Shown piece by piece: positions 15,192 through 23,724 of a stretch of DNA of 64,000 bases. The DNA lies in the NCBI GenBank assembly GCA_963776375.1, contig CAVZMF010000001.1:785313-849312 (forward strand). Reading direction: 5' to 3'. Within the stretch, counting starts at the first letter, position 1, and every line of letters begins with the position of its first letter. The translations under genes were made by a program, and so were the position numbers. The notes beneath the pieces were generated by a model. The model saw only the letters and a program-made list of their open reading frames with translations. It did no database searches and had not been told where the DNA came from. The stretch comes from PALSA-612 sp963776375 (lineage in GTDB: Bacteria; Actinomycetota; Thermoleophilia; Gaiellales; Gaiellaceae).

Positions 15192-15236
15192 TAGCCCTAC
15201 CCCGGCATCCTGGTTCGGTCGTGGGACTTCTCGCAG
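15192..15236 (-). repeat. Family 1 repeat, degenerate
   Basis: GAGTAGCCCTACCCCGGCAT, then TCGTGGGACTTCTCG: recognisable as the reverse orientation of the family with several substitutions. It lies between the IS1182 element and the LLM pseudogene. Confidence 0.45.
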
Positions 15237-15613
15237 GGAGGCTCGACGCGATGGCCGTGTGGGACTGGACAAGTGTCGGCAGGGATTGTTCGTCCCCGCT
15301 TTGCCAGGGTCGCGCGCATCAAGATCTCGTGCGCGTTCGCGACGTCGCTTGATACGCCGGCTCATATTCGGTGTGCGGAGGAGCTCGGCTGTTCGCGGGC
15401 TTGGTGCTACGACTCGCCAGCGTTGTATCCCGATGTGTGGATGATTCTCGCGCGGGCGGCGGAGCGCACTTCACGGATCGGCCTCGGGCCTGGCGTGCTG
15501 ATCCCGTTCCTGCGTCATCCGATGGTGAATGCGACCGCGATCGCGACGCTTGCTCAGCTGGCACCGGGTCGGGTCGGCGTCGGGGTTGGCTCGGGGTTCA
15601 GCGGCCGCCTAGC

Positions 15614-16642
15614 TGTAAGTCCCAGCAGCGTTGTTCGTCCGACCTGCCTTGGAGGCTGGTGGTGTGGAAGGCGATCAGCGAGTCCAAGGAGGTCGGAGGG
15701 TGACATTGCATCGCAACGCCAGGACGTGCCCGCGCTCGAGGCGGCTGCTCGCGGGTCGGGTTTTGGTTGAGGGGTGGTCGCTGGCGGCGGCGGCCGAGGC
15801 CGCCGGTGTCAGCGAGCGGACGGCGTGGAAGTGGGTCGATCGCTTCCGGCTGGAGGGCGAGGCTGGGCTGGAGGATCGCTCGTCGGCGCCCAGGCGGGTG
15901 CCGGGGCGGACGCCCGCTGATCGGGAGGAGCTGATCTTGTCGTTGCGGGAGTTGCGTTTCACCAGCCCGGAGATCGCGGAGACGCTGGGGATGCCGCTCT
16001 CAACCGTCGGCGCCGTGCTCGCTCGGAGCGGGCTGGGCAGGCTGCCTCGGCTGCGGCCGGAGGAGCCGGCGAACAGCTATGAGCGGCCCAGGCCGGGCGA
16101 GCTCGTTCACATCGACGTGAAGAAGCTCGGCCGGATCGGCCGCCCCGGCCACCGCGTCAACGCTGACCGCAGGACGAGGACGCGCGGGATCGGCTGGGAG
16201 TACGTCCATGTCGCCGTCGACGACGCGACCCGTCTTGCCTACGTCGAAGTCCTGGACGACGAGAAGGGCTCGACCGCCGCCGGCTTCCTCCGCCGCGCCG
16301 TCGCCTTCTTCCGCCGCTGGGGGATCCGGGTCGAGCGGATCCTGAGCGACAACGGCTCCTGTTACCGCGCGATCGTGCACGCGCTCGCCTGCAGGACGCT
16401 CGGCATCCGCCACCTGCGCACTCGCCCCTATCGCCCGCGCACCAACGGCAAAGCCGAGCGGTTCATCCGCACCCTGATCGATGGGTGGGCCTACGGCGCC
16501 GTCTACCGCACCAGCAGCGAACGCACCCGTGCCCTCGCCGGCTGGCTCGACTGGTACAACCGACAAAGACCACACCGCTCACTCGGCCGCAAACCACCCC
16601 TCACCCGGCTCGCCGAGATGAACAACCTTGTTGGGACCAACA
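15614..16642 (+). mobile_element. IS481-family insertion sequence, 1029 bp
   Basis: Terminal inverted repeats: left TGTAAGTCCCAGCAGC and right (reverse complement) TGTTGGTCCCAACAAG, both followed by GTTGTTC. The flanking direct repeat CCTAGC at 15608-15613 and 16643-16648 is the target duplication. The element sits inside the LLM oxidoreductase gene. Confidence 0.9.
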
Positions 16643-16647
16643 CCTAG
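15700..16647 (+). CDS. IS481-family transposase
   Basis: 315 residues from GTG 15700, which has AAGGAGG 6 bp upstream. A helix-turn-helix (WSLAAAAEAAGVSERTAWKW) is followed by the DDE core: HIDVKKLGRIG (first Asp), RILSDNGSCYR (second Asp) and TNGKAERFIRTL (Glu). It ends in RQRPHRSLGRKPPLTRL, the family tail. The TAG stop lies within the CCTAGC target duplication, outside the element, so the target supplied the stop codon. Confidence 0.92.
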   Translation: MTLHRNARTCPRSRRLLAGRVLVEGWSLAAAAEAAGVSERTAWKWVDRFRLEGEAGLEDRSSAPRRVPGRTPADREELILSLRELRFTSPEIAETLGMPLSTVGAVLARSGLGRLPRLRPEEPANSYERPRPGELVHIDVKKLGRIGRPGHRVNADRRTRTRGIGWEYVHVAVDDATRLAYVEVLDDEKGSTAAGFLRRAVAFFRRWGIRVERILSDNGSCYRAIVHALACRTLGIRHLRTRPYRPRTNGKAERFIRTLIDGWAYGAVYRTSSERTRALAGWLDWYNRQRPHRSLGRKPPLTRLAEMNNLVGTNT

Positions 16648-17275
16648 CGATGGGTCAGCGGCCGATGCGTTGGGCGGATGTGCGGTCGTACGTCTTGGCT
16701 CTTCGCGCGCTTCTGCGCGGCGAGGATGTGGAATGGGAAGGCAAGACGATCCGCATGCTCCACTCGGAAGGTTCGGAGCGGCGCGTCCGATTGAAGTCCC
16801 GATCGTGATCGCGGCGATGGGGCCGAAGGGGCTTGCGGTGGCGGAGGAGATTGGCGATGGAGTTTTGTTATCCCGGCGCCGCCGCTCGAGACGGCGTTGC
16901 GGTGGAAGGCAATGCTCCTGGCAGGCACGGTCCTCAACGACGGCGAGGATCCATCGTCGGGGCGGGTGCGGAAGCGGCCGGTCCCTTTATCGCGCCCTCT
17001 ACCACGGCAGCTACGAGCTTGACGGGCCGGAGGCGGTCGACGCGCTGCCCGGCGGTCACGAGTGGCGAGCGTCAGTGGAGGCGGTCGGCGAGGATGTACG
17101 GCATCTCGAGATCCATAGGGGCCATTTGACCTACCTGAACGAGCACGACGAGGCGGCGTGGGCGGCCGGCTCGTGGCAGCTGCTGGGCGAGTTCACACTC
17201 ACTGGTTCGCGCGACGAGATCCGGGGGCGGATCGACGAACTCGAGCGGCAAGGCGTCACGGAGCTGGCCTACCAG

Positions 17276-17322
17276 CCCCGACGCGCGGGACTCCCGTTCT
17301 GCCCGCGACGGGACTCCCGCCG
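17276..17322 (-). repeat. Family 1 repeat half-units
   Basis: CCCGACGCGCGGGACTCCCG followed by CGACGGGACTCCCG: two copies of the palindromic half in reverse orientation, fused to the 3' end of the LLM pseudogene frame. Confidence 0.6.
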
Positions 17323-17377
17323 CCTTCGCTGCCGCGGCTGCGTCGACCTGGCGACGGCCGGGGCCGAGTAGCGCGCC

Positions 17378-18277
17378 TCAGCGCACGCGGTAGAGCGCGA
17401 TCTCGTTGCCGCCGAAGCCGCTCGGGTCGAGCTCGACCCCGGTGAGGCTCGCGCTCCAGCTCACGTCGATGTCGTCGCCCGCGTTGAGCGGCAGCAGCGC
17501 GGAGATCGTGAGGACCCCGTCGTCGATCGCACCGACGTTCAGCTTCTGGGCCTCGACGAGCGCGCCGTTCACGTGGACGTCGACCACGGTTCCGGCCGCG
17601 ATCGAGGTGTTCGAGTTCAACATGCGCATCGTCACCGTGAGCGCGTAGACGCCGCCCTCCGAGACGACCAGGTCGGTCCCCGGGGATACGAGCGCGACGC
17701 CATTCGCGACCCGAACCGTGTCCCACGTCACCTTCTGGAACGAATTGGCAACCGCAAGCTGCTGGATCGTGGTCTCGTAGGCGTCGACGTAGGGGCCACT
17801 CCCGACCGGGCCGGTCGGGCCGGTCGATCCCGTCGCCCCGGTCGGCCCGTGGGTGCCCGTAGCGCCCTTCGCGCCCGTCGGGCCGCGGGAGCCGGTCGAG
17901 CCCCGTGCGCCCGTAGCGCCCTTCGCGCCCGTCGGCCCACGAGGGGAGCCCCGTGCGCCCGTAGCGCCCTTCGCGCCCGTCGGGCCACGAGACCCCGTCG
18001 AGCCCCGTGCGCCTGTCGGGCCACGCGCGCCGGTCGGGCCGCGCCCGCCGGTCGGGCCGGTCTGGCTCCAGGTGAGCGCGACCTCGCCGAGGCGACAGGT
18101 CTGGCCGGCCGCCGTGTCGACGACACGGAGCGCCCCGAGCGGGCCGAGAGACGGCTGGGTGACGCGGCAGGCGTGGATGACGCCGGCCGAGTCCGGGATG
18201 CTCGCGTCCACCGCGCCCGCGACGGCGACCGCCGCGCCTGCGGCTGCCAGGACGACGACGGCGTTCCGGCCGCGCAC
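17378..18277 (-). CDS. Secreted collagen-like protein with globular C-terminal domain
   Basis: 299 residues. A signal-like segment (VVVLAAAGAAVAVAGAVDAS) is followed by IPDSAGVIHACRV, a head often seen before collagen-like repeats in this actinobacterial group. Residues 75-160 are Gly-X-Y triplets rich in GPTG, GARG and GAKG, built from near-identical short DNA units. The triplet register is broken once at GARGSPRGPTG, where a 6-bp deletion relative to its neighbours removed two residues. The last 140 residues (VANSFQKVTWDTVRVANGVA and onward) resemble a C1q/TNF-like beta fold of bacterial collagen-like proteins. GTG 18277 is taken as the start. It probably forms extracellular trimers; no ligand can be named. 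Confidence 0.85.
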   Translation of the reverse strand: MRGRNAVVVLAAAGAAVAVAGAVDASIPDSAGVIHACRVTQPSLGPLGALRVVDTAAGQTCRLGEVALTWSQTGPTGGRGPTGARGPTGARGSTGSRGPTGAKGATGARGSPRGPTGAKGATGARGSTGSRGPTGAKGATGTHGPTGATGSTGPTGPVGSGPYVDAYETTIQQLAVANSFQKVTWDTVRVANGVALVSPGTDLVVSEGGVYALTVTMRMLNSNTSIAAGTVVDVHVNGALVEAQKLNVGAIDDGVLTISALLPLNAGDDIDVSWSASLTGVELDPSGFGGNEIALYRVR

Positions 18278-18346
18278 GATGCCGGGAACCTACCAGCAGG
18301 AGATGCAGCTAGGCGATCAGCGATTGCCGCAGCCCAATCGCGACGG
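18278..18346 (-). promoter_or_regulatory. Conserved 5' leader of the collagen-like gene, duplicated at 52.7 kb
   Basis: About 69 bp immediately before the start codon is repeated at 52708-52779 with only three extra G and one substitution. On the transcribed strand it runs from CCGTCGCGATTGGGCTGCGG to GGTAGGTTCCCGGC. The conservation without coding content suggests a leader RNA or operator; no known riboswitch could be matched by eye. Confidence 0.5.
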
Positions 18347-18410
18347 GAAGACCGAAGCACACTCGGCGCTCTAGTGCGCACGCGCCTACGCGCGCGAGGG
18401 CATGACCGAG

Positions 18411-18456
18411 CAGGCACACACGCACTGCTTCCCCGCACACCCGCGTACGCGTGAGG
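18411..18456 (-). repeat. Family 2 dispersed repeat
   Basis: Reverse orientation: CAGGCACACACGCACTGCTT, CCCCGCACACCCGCGTACGC, GTGAGG. It lies in the divergent gap between the collagen-like gene and the DUF3830 gene. Confidence 0.8.
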
Positions 18457-18573
18457 GGAAGGCAATCGTGTCCTCGTGCCGGCGCTCGCGTGCGCGCCTC
18501 GACAGCTCGTCGCTTGCCTCGTGCCCGGATAAGATCGCCGCTTCGTTGCTGAGTGCTGTCTGAGGAGGACGCG

Positions 18574-19152
18574 ATGAGCGCCACCAAGCGGAATGCACCC
18601 GATGCCGGCTTCTCCAAGGAGGCCTCCGTACGCACGGATCAGATGCACCGGATGTGGAACGCCCACTGGTACGACGAGTTCGAGATCCCGAACACGGTTC
18701 CGGAGGACGCGCGCGTGTTCGAACTCGAGTGCGACGGCGAGATCGTGTCCGTCGCGCTGCTCGAGAACGCCGCGCCCAGAACCTGCGAGTGCTTCTGGCA
18801 CGGCCTGCCGATCCGCGGCCACGCGATCCACTGCGCGTTCTTCGGGCATGCCGCGTTCTGGCTTGACCGCATCGACCTCGGCACCGGCCGCATGCTCGAA
18901 AACAGAAGCGTCCGCTTGACCCCCGGCGAGTTCATCTGGGATCCGTGGATGCACGAGATCACCTGGGCCTACGGCCGCTACGCCGAGATGCGCTTCCCGA
19001 CGACGCTCTGGTACGGAGACGAGCCGCATCCGAACCAGGGCTGCATCTTCGCGCGAGTCGTCCCCGGCGACCTCGACCGGTTCGCGGCGATGATGAAGCG
19101 CCTCCGATTCGAAGGCGCCAAGAGCGTGGAAGCGCGCAAGCCCACCTCGTAG
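18574..19152 (+). CDS. DUF3830-type cyclophilin-like protein
   Basis: 192 residues from ATG 18574, preceded by GAGGAGGA. The middle (VALLENAAPRTCECFWHGLP, then HAIHCAFFGHAAFW) and LTPGEFIWDPWMHEITWAYG, with PHPNQGCIFARVV near the end, match the DUF3830 pattern, a cyclophilin-like beta barrel of unknown activity. No signal peptide. The neighbours do not indicate a pathway. Confidence 0.7.
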   Translation: MSATKRNAPDAGFSKEASVRTDQMHRMWNAHWYDEFEIPNTVPEDARVFELECDGEIVSVALLENAAPRTCECFWHGLPIRGHAIHCAFFGHAAFWLDRIDLGTGRMLENRSVRLTPGEFIWDPWMHEITWAYGRYAEMRFPTTLWYGDEPHPNQGCIFARVVPGDLDRFAAMMKRLRFEGAKSVEARKPTS

Positions 19153-19220
19153 CAAGGCGCATCCCCCGACGACGGAACGGCTCGAGCGGAAGAGACTCCC
19201 TCGGCTGCGGCGACCCAGGT

Positions 19221-19541
19221 CTAACGCTTCTTGGCTCGCACGGCCGTTCCGTAGGCGCAGATCTCCGTCCAGTTTCCGCCCATGTCCGAGGTGTCGAAGC
19301 GCATGGCGACGATCGCGTTCGCTCCCTTCGCCTCGGCTTCCTCGACCATCCGTTGCTGCACCTGCTCGCGGCTATCGACAAGCGCCTTCGTCATCCCCTT
19401 CAACTCCCCGCCGAACATCGACTTCATGCCCGCCCCGATCTGCGAACCGAGGTTGCGAGAGCGAACAGTGAGCCCGAACACCTCCCCATAGACCTCCTCG
19501 ATCTCATACCCGGGTATGTCGTTCATCGTCGTGATGATCAT
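19221..19541 (-). CDS. YbjQ/UPF0145 family protein
   Basis: 106 residues: MNDIPGYEIEEVYGEVFGLT, VDSREQVQQRMVEEAEAKGA and NAIVAMRFDTSDMGG are the family signatures. These small proteins form pentameric rings; the old label 'heavy-metal-binding' is not well supported. The C-terminus AYGTAVRAKKR is the expected end. Transcribed with, or just downstream of, the DksA-like gene. Confidence 0.9.
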   Translation of the reverse strand: MIITTMNDIPGYEIEEVYGEVFGLTVRSRNLGSQIGAGMKSMFGGELKGMTKALVDSREQVQQRMVEEAEAKGANAIVAMRFDTSDMGGNWTEICAYGTAVRAKKR

Positions 19542-19606
19542 GTCTCCTCCTCGGACTAGAAACTCGCGAGCGGCTGACTCTGCTTGGACGCGGCCGCCCA
19601 GCCCGT

Positions 19607-19939
19607 CTAGCCGCCGAGAGCCCGCTCCTCTTCGACCGTTAACTCGGCCGTCGGGATCGCCTCGAGCCGCTCGTCGGGAATCGGCTCGCCGCTTTCGACC
19701 GACAGGCCATAGTTGCCAGCCGCAAGCCGCTGCTCGGCGCGTTCGACTGCTGCGAGCCGCTCACGGAGATCCTCCTCGCGGCTATCGTCGAGCTCGGATT
19801 GGTACAGGTCAGTCGCCTGGTCGCCCTCGTCCAGATCGTCGTCGGATTCACCGCGGTCGTCGCGAGCAAGCCGAGCAAGCTCCTCCTCGATGCGCCCGCG
19901 CTCGACGGCAAGCAATTCACGCGCCCGATCCGGATCCAC
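19607..19939 (-). CDS. DksA/TraR-like protein lacking zinc-finger cysteines
   Basis: 110 residues. A long acidic coiled-coil hairpin occupies residues 1-75 (LLAVERGRIEEELARLARDD, then an Asp/Glu-rich turn and ERLAAVERAEQRLAAGNYGL). The C-terminal part aligns with the DksA zinc finger, but SVESGEPIPDERLEAIPTAE has no cysteine where the family has CxxC and a second pair. GEPIPDERLEA is retained. Such forms are known in actinobacteria, so it may still bind the RNA polymerase secondary channel without zinc. Function is not shown. Confidence 0.8.
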   Translation of the reverse strand: MDPDRARELLAVERGRIEEELARLARDDRGESDDDLDEGDQATDLYQSELDDSREEDLRERLAAVERAEQRLAAGNYGLSVESGEPIPDERLEAIPTAELTVEEERALGG

Positions 19940-20315
19940 TACGGCAGCCTAGCTCCCTGCTGTCCCGTCCGAGGCACCGCGAGAGCTCGACGCGTCCTCA
20001 CGAGCTTCAAGAGCAGGGGGCGGCGGTCGCCACCGCAGAACAGCCTCGAGCACCGAGGTAGTCAAGGCCGGCGACCCACCCCCATCAGCGGGTCCCCATC
20101 ATGCGTGGAAGGAGTCCCGAGAAGGCCCATCTGGGACGGGAGGCCTGCGCGGCGGTCGGTCGCTCCGGCGACCCCCACCCCCGCGAGCAGGTTCCATCGC
20201 TGATGGCTGCCCGCACCCGCGAAGGCGCGGGACTCGGGCGGCCGTCTGCAAAGCTGGGGCACCGTCCGCCGTGGCCGTGGGCCTCTTTGGCACTGAACGA
20301 GCCGCCTGGGCGGAG
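19940..20315. other. Gene-free stretch
   Basis: About 375 bp between the DksA-like gene and the DDN-type reductase. Open frames here on both strands are of shadow type. GGAGTCCCG near 20112 and GCGGGACTCGGGC near 20228 are weak traces of family 1; nothing else is supported. Confidence 0.5.
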
Positions 20316-20765
20316 CTACGAGTTGATCAGGAAGATTGGGTGGTCGGGGGCGATCCGATTGAGGTCAGCGGCCGGAGATTCTGGCCCAACTCCTCCGAAG
20401 AACTGTCCGACCTCCCACTTCCAGCGACGCAGATAAGCGCGCAGGATCTCCTCCTTCGCGCCGTCGGCGATCTCGGTTGCGCGGAAGTGCTCGCGCCGCC
20501 CTCCGAGCAGAAGATCGCCTTCACCGGCGACGCGGAGATTGCGCACCCATTGGGTGTGGCCACGCGGTGCGACAAGGTAGCGGGAGCCATTAAGGGTCAG
20601 GAGGTTCACGGGTGTCCTGTGCGGCGTTCCGGTCTTGCGGCCACGTACCTCGAGGATGCGCGATCCCCACACGCTGATGCCGACACGGGTCAGGCCGGCG
20701 ACCACTGGGTTGAAGATGTTGCGGGTGAACCAGTCGGGCGGCTGGTACCGCGGGCTCGCGTTCAT
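20316..20765 (-). CDS. Deazaflavin(F420)-dependent nitroreductase/quinone reductase, DDN family
   Basis: 149 residues from ATG 20765 (MNASPRYQPPDWFTRNIFNP); an in-frame ATG 24 bp further up is possible. LEVRGRKTGTPHRTPVNLLT and YLVAPRGHTQWVRNLRV are the F420-binding split-barrel signatures of the DDN family, with a C-terminal helix WKWEVGQFFGGVG. Members reduce quinones or nitro compounds with F420H2 at the membrane or in the cytosol. A second, different member lies at 22.2 kb. Confidence 0.9.
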   Translation of the reverse strand: MNASPRYQPPDWFTRNIFNPVVAGLTRVGISVWGSRILEVRGRKTGTPHRTPVNLLTLNGSRYLVAPRGHTQWVRNLRVAGEGDLLLGGRREHFRATEIADGAKEEILRAYLRRWKWEVGQFFGGVGPESPAADLNRIAPDHPIFLINS

Positions 20766-21042
20766 GCTGAAGACGATACCCGCGTGCAAATCGGCATCCC
20801 TGGGCGCAGACGAAGCCCCGGACTATGGAAGGGCGGCTTGCGGCGGCCGTTCTAGGATGAAGCTGGGGTTTCATGGTGGCGGCTGCCACCTCGTCTAGCG
20901 CAAGCCGAGGACATGCCAACACAGCGGAAGTGTGTCAGCGTCTCGACAAGGTGTCGCTTTCTGCGTTGGAGGCGGTGGCCCGGCCCGGCGAGACTTCGGC
21001 GCGTCGTTTGATGTGGCCTCGATCGGTCAGCGAGATGTGGGG

Positions 21043-21972
21043 CTAGTAATTTGTTGTTGGTTGCAGTTCGCGGCGACGGTTCTTCCAGCGGACGACGGCG
21101 AGTTGGTGGCCGGTTTGGAGTCCGTCGTTGGCGAGTTTGAAGCCGCCGAAGAAGGTGGCGGTCTGGAGCTGTCTTGCGGCCGTGAGGGGATCTTCGGGGG
21201 CGAGGTGGTGGCAGTGGTCGGCGATGAGTGCGGCGGCGTAGGCTTGTGCCGCTAGGTAGCCGGGGAGTTGGACGGATGTTGGGCCTAGCTGTGGTCGGGT
21301 GGGCAGGTCCGGGTGCCATTGCACCGGTGCGAGCAGTCCTTCGGGGTCGGCGCCGAGGAGTCGCGGGAAGCTGGCGATGCCCGGTGAGACGCCACCGATG
21401 AGGAGACCGGGGCGGTGTAGACGCTGGATGCGGTTGATCTCCCAGGCGATTGGACCGCAGAGCAGCAGTACGTCGGCGACGGCTGGATCGGCCATCAGGT
21501 GAAGCCCGAGTCGGGGGGCGCCGGCTTCCAGGCCGTTTCGTGCCCAGGTGGCGAACCGGCCTGGCGCGGTCAGCAGACAGACTGCCGCGTTCGGCCGCAA
21601 CAGAGAAACGGTTCGACCAAGCGCGACCAGGTAGCCGCTCGCAGGCGAGGGTACGGACACGACTCCCGGCAGACGTTGGACATCGTCGGCAGCGGCCCCG
21701 TGGTTCCAGACGACCTGACTACTGGCTTGCTCAGCCACCGCGCGGGTCGAGTCGCTGCCGTAGGGGCCAACGACGAACCGGCAGGTATTTGCTAGTTGCT
21801 GATAGAGCCGTGCGGCGACATCTGGCGAGCTGTGGTCATCGCGGAGCAGAAGCTCGACCGTGTGGTCGTGTGCCCACGCCTTCAACCCGGCGCGGGCCTC
21901 GCGGCCTTGGACGGCGTACCGTCCGCTCAGCGAGACAGGCGCCCCGACCTTCAGCCCCGCTGCCAGCCTCAC
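21043..21972 (-). CDS. Leu/Ile/Val-binding-protein-like sensor without signal peptide
   Basis: 309 residues of the type I periplasmic-binding fold (LKVGAPVSLSGRYAVQGREA; LLLRDDHSSPDVAARLYQQL; FVVGPYGSDSTRAVAEQASS). The N-terminus begins directly with the first beta strand and has no signal sequence, and no permease or ATPase gene is nearby. It is either a cytoplasmic ligand sensor or a gene that has lost its 5' end. ATG 21972 is the first available start; an export signal is not visible upstream in frame. Confidence 0.75.
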   Translation of the reverse strand: MRLAAGLKVGAPVSLSGRYAVQGREARAGLKAWAHDHTVELLLRDDHSSPDVAARLYQQLANTCRFVVGPYGSDSTRAVAEQASSQVVWNHGAAADDVQRLPGVVSVPSPASGYLVALGRTVSLLRPNAAVCLLTAPGRFATWARNGLEAGAPRLGLHLMADPAVADVLLLCGPIAWEINRIQRLHRPGLLIGGVSPGIASFPRLLGADPEGLLAPVQWHPDLPTRPQLGPTSVQLPGYLAAQAYAAALIADHCHHLAPEDPLTAARQLQTATFFGGFKLANDGLQTGHQLAVVRWKNRRRELQPTTNY

Positions 21973-22149
21973 GCTCCGGCCAACGGGATAGCGGCGGGCA
22001 GAGGCCTCCTCCCAATCTCAGGCAGCGCGCTTCGCAGCTACAGCTCCATGTCGGTCGCCGCATGCTCGAGTGTCCCGTCCTGCAGCTGGAGCATGACGCC
22101 GGCGAGGATCTGCACCGTTCGCCGCGTCGCATCAGCTATCGGCGGACAC

Positions 22150-22566
22150 TCAGCGCTTACGGGTAAGGAGGACGACTGGGATCTTCCGTCCCGCTGCTGT
22201 CTTCTCGTACTCGGCAAAGGTGGGATACCTCTCCTTCTGGATCCCCCAGATCCGATCCCGTTCATCGTCGTCTGCGACACGGGCAGTCACAGGGATGGTC
22301 TCCGTGCCTAGCTCGATCTCGACGTTTGGGTTCGCGCGCAGGTTGTAGTACCAGTCGGGGTTGGTCGGTGCCCCTGCCTTGGACGCGAACACGGCCAGGT
22401 CGTCGCCGACCTGTTGGTACATCAGCGGATTGACGCGAGGGAGGCCCGACTTCGCGCCGGTTGTGTGGAGCAAGAGCATCGGCGCGCCCTCGAACCAGCC
22501 GCCGACCTTGCCTCCATTCGCTCGGAACTCTTCAATGATCTCCTGGTTTCCGTTCGCCTCGGACAT
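22150..22566 (-). CDS. Deazaflavin(F420)-dependent nitroreductase, DDN family
   Basis: 138 residues: MSEANGNQEIIEEFRANGGK, MLLLHTTGAKSGLPRVNPLM and FASKAGAPTNPDWYYNLRAN are characteristic of the short DDN-type F420H2-dependent enzymes. The end (ERYPTFAEYEKTAAGRKIPV) is complete. The protein is probably cytoplasmic; its substrate is unknown. It faces the F420-NADP reductase remnant. Confidence 0.93.
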   Translation of the reverse strand: MSEANGNQEIIEEFRANGGKVGGWFEGAPMLLLHTTGAKSGLPRVNPLMYQQVGDDLAVFASKAGAPTNPDWYYNLRANPNVEIELGTETIPVTARVADDDERDRIWGIQKERYPTFAEYEKTAAGRKIPVVLLTRKR

Positions 22567-22706
22567 CGCGCACCCTTTCGATCGTTCGCTGACCTCACCC
22601 TCGTACTCTGCCTATCAGCCATGAGCACGCGCCCTCGACTCGACTAGCGCCGGTCTTGCGTCGGCGGGAGGGAATGGGAGGGTTGGTTGTCGCGTTCGTG
22701 GGACGC

Positions 22707-22928
22707 ATGAAGATCACCGTGGTCGGACGGGGAAACGTCGGCGGTGGTCTGGCCCTCCTGTGGGAGCAGGCAGGACACGAGGTCTCGGCTCTGGGCAGCG
22801 AGGGCGGTGACGCTTCCGACGCGGACGTGGTGGTGGTAGCGGTTTCGTCAGCCGTGATCGGTGATGCGCTCGCAAGGTGAGGGGTGTTGGGAGGAAGCCG
22901 ACGATTGACGCGACGAATGCGTGGGCCG
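22707..22928 (+). pseudogene. N-terminal fragment of F420-dependent NADP reductase-like protein
   Basis: MKITVVGRGNVGGGLALLWE is the NADP-binding Rossmann start, followed by DADVVVVAVSSAVIGDALAR. After a stop at 22878 another frame continues with KPTIDATNAWAGA, the next conserved motif of the family, so one indel lies near 22880. The sequence then ends abruptly in a family 2 repeat at 22929. Only about 75 of some 200 residues remain. Confidence 0.75.
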
Positions 22929-22982
22929 GCGCGTACACACGCACTGCTTCCCCCGCACGCCCGCGTACGCGTGCGCGAGGAC
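22929..22982 (-). repeat. Family 2 repeat truncating a gene
   Basis: GCGCGTACACACGCACTGCT then CCGCACGCCCGCGTACGCGT in reverse orientation, continuing about 40 bp into GCCGGCGGGAAGGGTGACCG and CGCCTCAG, an outer part shared with the copies at 24.0 and 24.1 kb. Confidence 0.75.
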
Positions 22983-23037
22983 AGGGCCGGCGGGAAGGGT
23001 GACCGCGCCTCAGTTCGTCTCGGGCCGGGGCGGGTGT

Positions 23038-23724
23038 TTACGGTGGGCGGGGGTTGCCGCTGTCCTTGAGGGCGGTGAGGATGATCGGGCGCAAGAAGTG
23101 TGCGAAGCCCTGTGCCCCATCGGCGTTGAGGTGCGCTGGGTCGGCGAACCAGTCCGGGTGCTCGGCAGCCAGCGGTGCCCAGTCGGCGACGACGAGTTGA
23201 GGCCATCGTTTGGGCGCGTCACGGGTGATCGCGTTGTTCTCGGCCCACACGTCCTCGTGCTCGTTGAGCGTTACCCAGATGGTGCGCTCGACGTGCGCGT
23301 CGACGAGCGCTTGCACGACGATGTCAATTCCTTTTGCGTACTCGTCCGGCGGGTCGTTGTAGCCGACGTCGATGACGACGAGCGGGCCGAGCTCGGTGCC
23401 GAGTGTGCGAATCGTCTCGAGCGCGCTCGGCGGGTTCGAACCGTACGCATAGCAGCCGGGGACGGCGAGCCTGCGGCAGGCGAGAGCCTCGAGTCTGAAA
23501 TCGAGGCCTTCGCCGAGGTAGGCGCGTGCGTCGGGATGCCAGAGCAGCGTTGCGGCTACCGAGTCGGAGATCATGGTCACGCGCGGCGGCTGTAGAGGCG
23601 CGCTGGGTTCGGGCGGAAAGGCGGCCTGTGCCGACCGGCTCGCGATTGCCGACGCGATCACGAGCAGCGCGGCCAAGCCGAAGAACCCAGACAGCATGGG
23701 CTGCTGTAGTAGCCGACGCTTCAT
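23038..23724 (-). CDS. Secreted SGNH/GDSL-like hydrolase
   Basis: 228 residues with an N-terminal signal segment (GFFGLAALLVIASAIASRSA). Block I is VTMISDSVAATLLW with the putative nucleophile serine, GYNDPPDEY supplies the Asn block, and FADPAHLNADGAQGFAHFL contains the Asp-x-x-His pair. The family hydrolyses or removes acyl esters, often on envelope polysaccharides. The substrate cannot be told from this sequence. Confidence 0.85.
   Translation of the reverse strand: MKRRLLQQPMLSGFFGLAALLVIASAIASRSAQAAFPPEPSAPLQPPRVTMISDSVAATLLWHPDARAYLGEGLDFRLEALACRRLAVPGCYAYGSNPPSALETIRTLGTELGPLVVIDVGYNDPPDEYAKGIDIVVQALVDAHVERTIWVTLNEHEDVWAENNAITRDAPKRWPQLVVADWAPLAAEHPDWFADPAHLNADGAQGFAHFLRPIILTALKDSGNPRPP

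Larger units (their letters stand above)
15273..17280 (+). pseudogene. LLM-class (F420/FMN) oxidoreductase, split by IS481 and frameshifted
   Basis: The left part reads ISCAFATSLDTPAHIRCAEE and ends VGVGVGSGFSGRLA at the insertion. Removing the element and one copy of CCTAGC restores the frame as SGFSGRLAMGQRPMRWADV, then LRGEDVEWEGKTIRMLH, the expected continuation of a luciferase-like oxidoreductase. Past 16780 the frame changes at least twice (VIVIAAMGPKGLAVAEEIGD is in another frame), before a long clean stretch ends ELERQGVTELAYQP. The last codons merge with a family 1 repeat. Frameshifts plus insertion make it inactive unless some indels are errors. The intact enzyme would be a cytoplasmic F420- or flavin-dependent oxidoreductase. 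Confidence 0.85.

Noticed and set aside
18278..18346. c-di-GMP riboswitch before the collagen-like gene
   Set aside because: GGTAGGT and a GGGTT-like end are suggestive, but the GCAAAGCC core and paired stems of that class are absent.
17573..18454. Plus-strand frame rich in Arg/Ala/Gly repeats
   Set aside because: Antisense of the collagen-like repeats; no start signal and no protein-like sequence.
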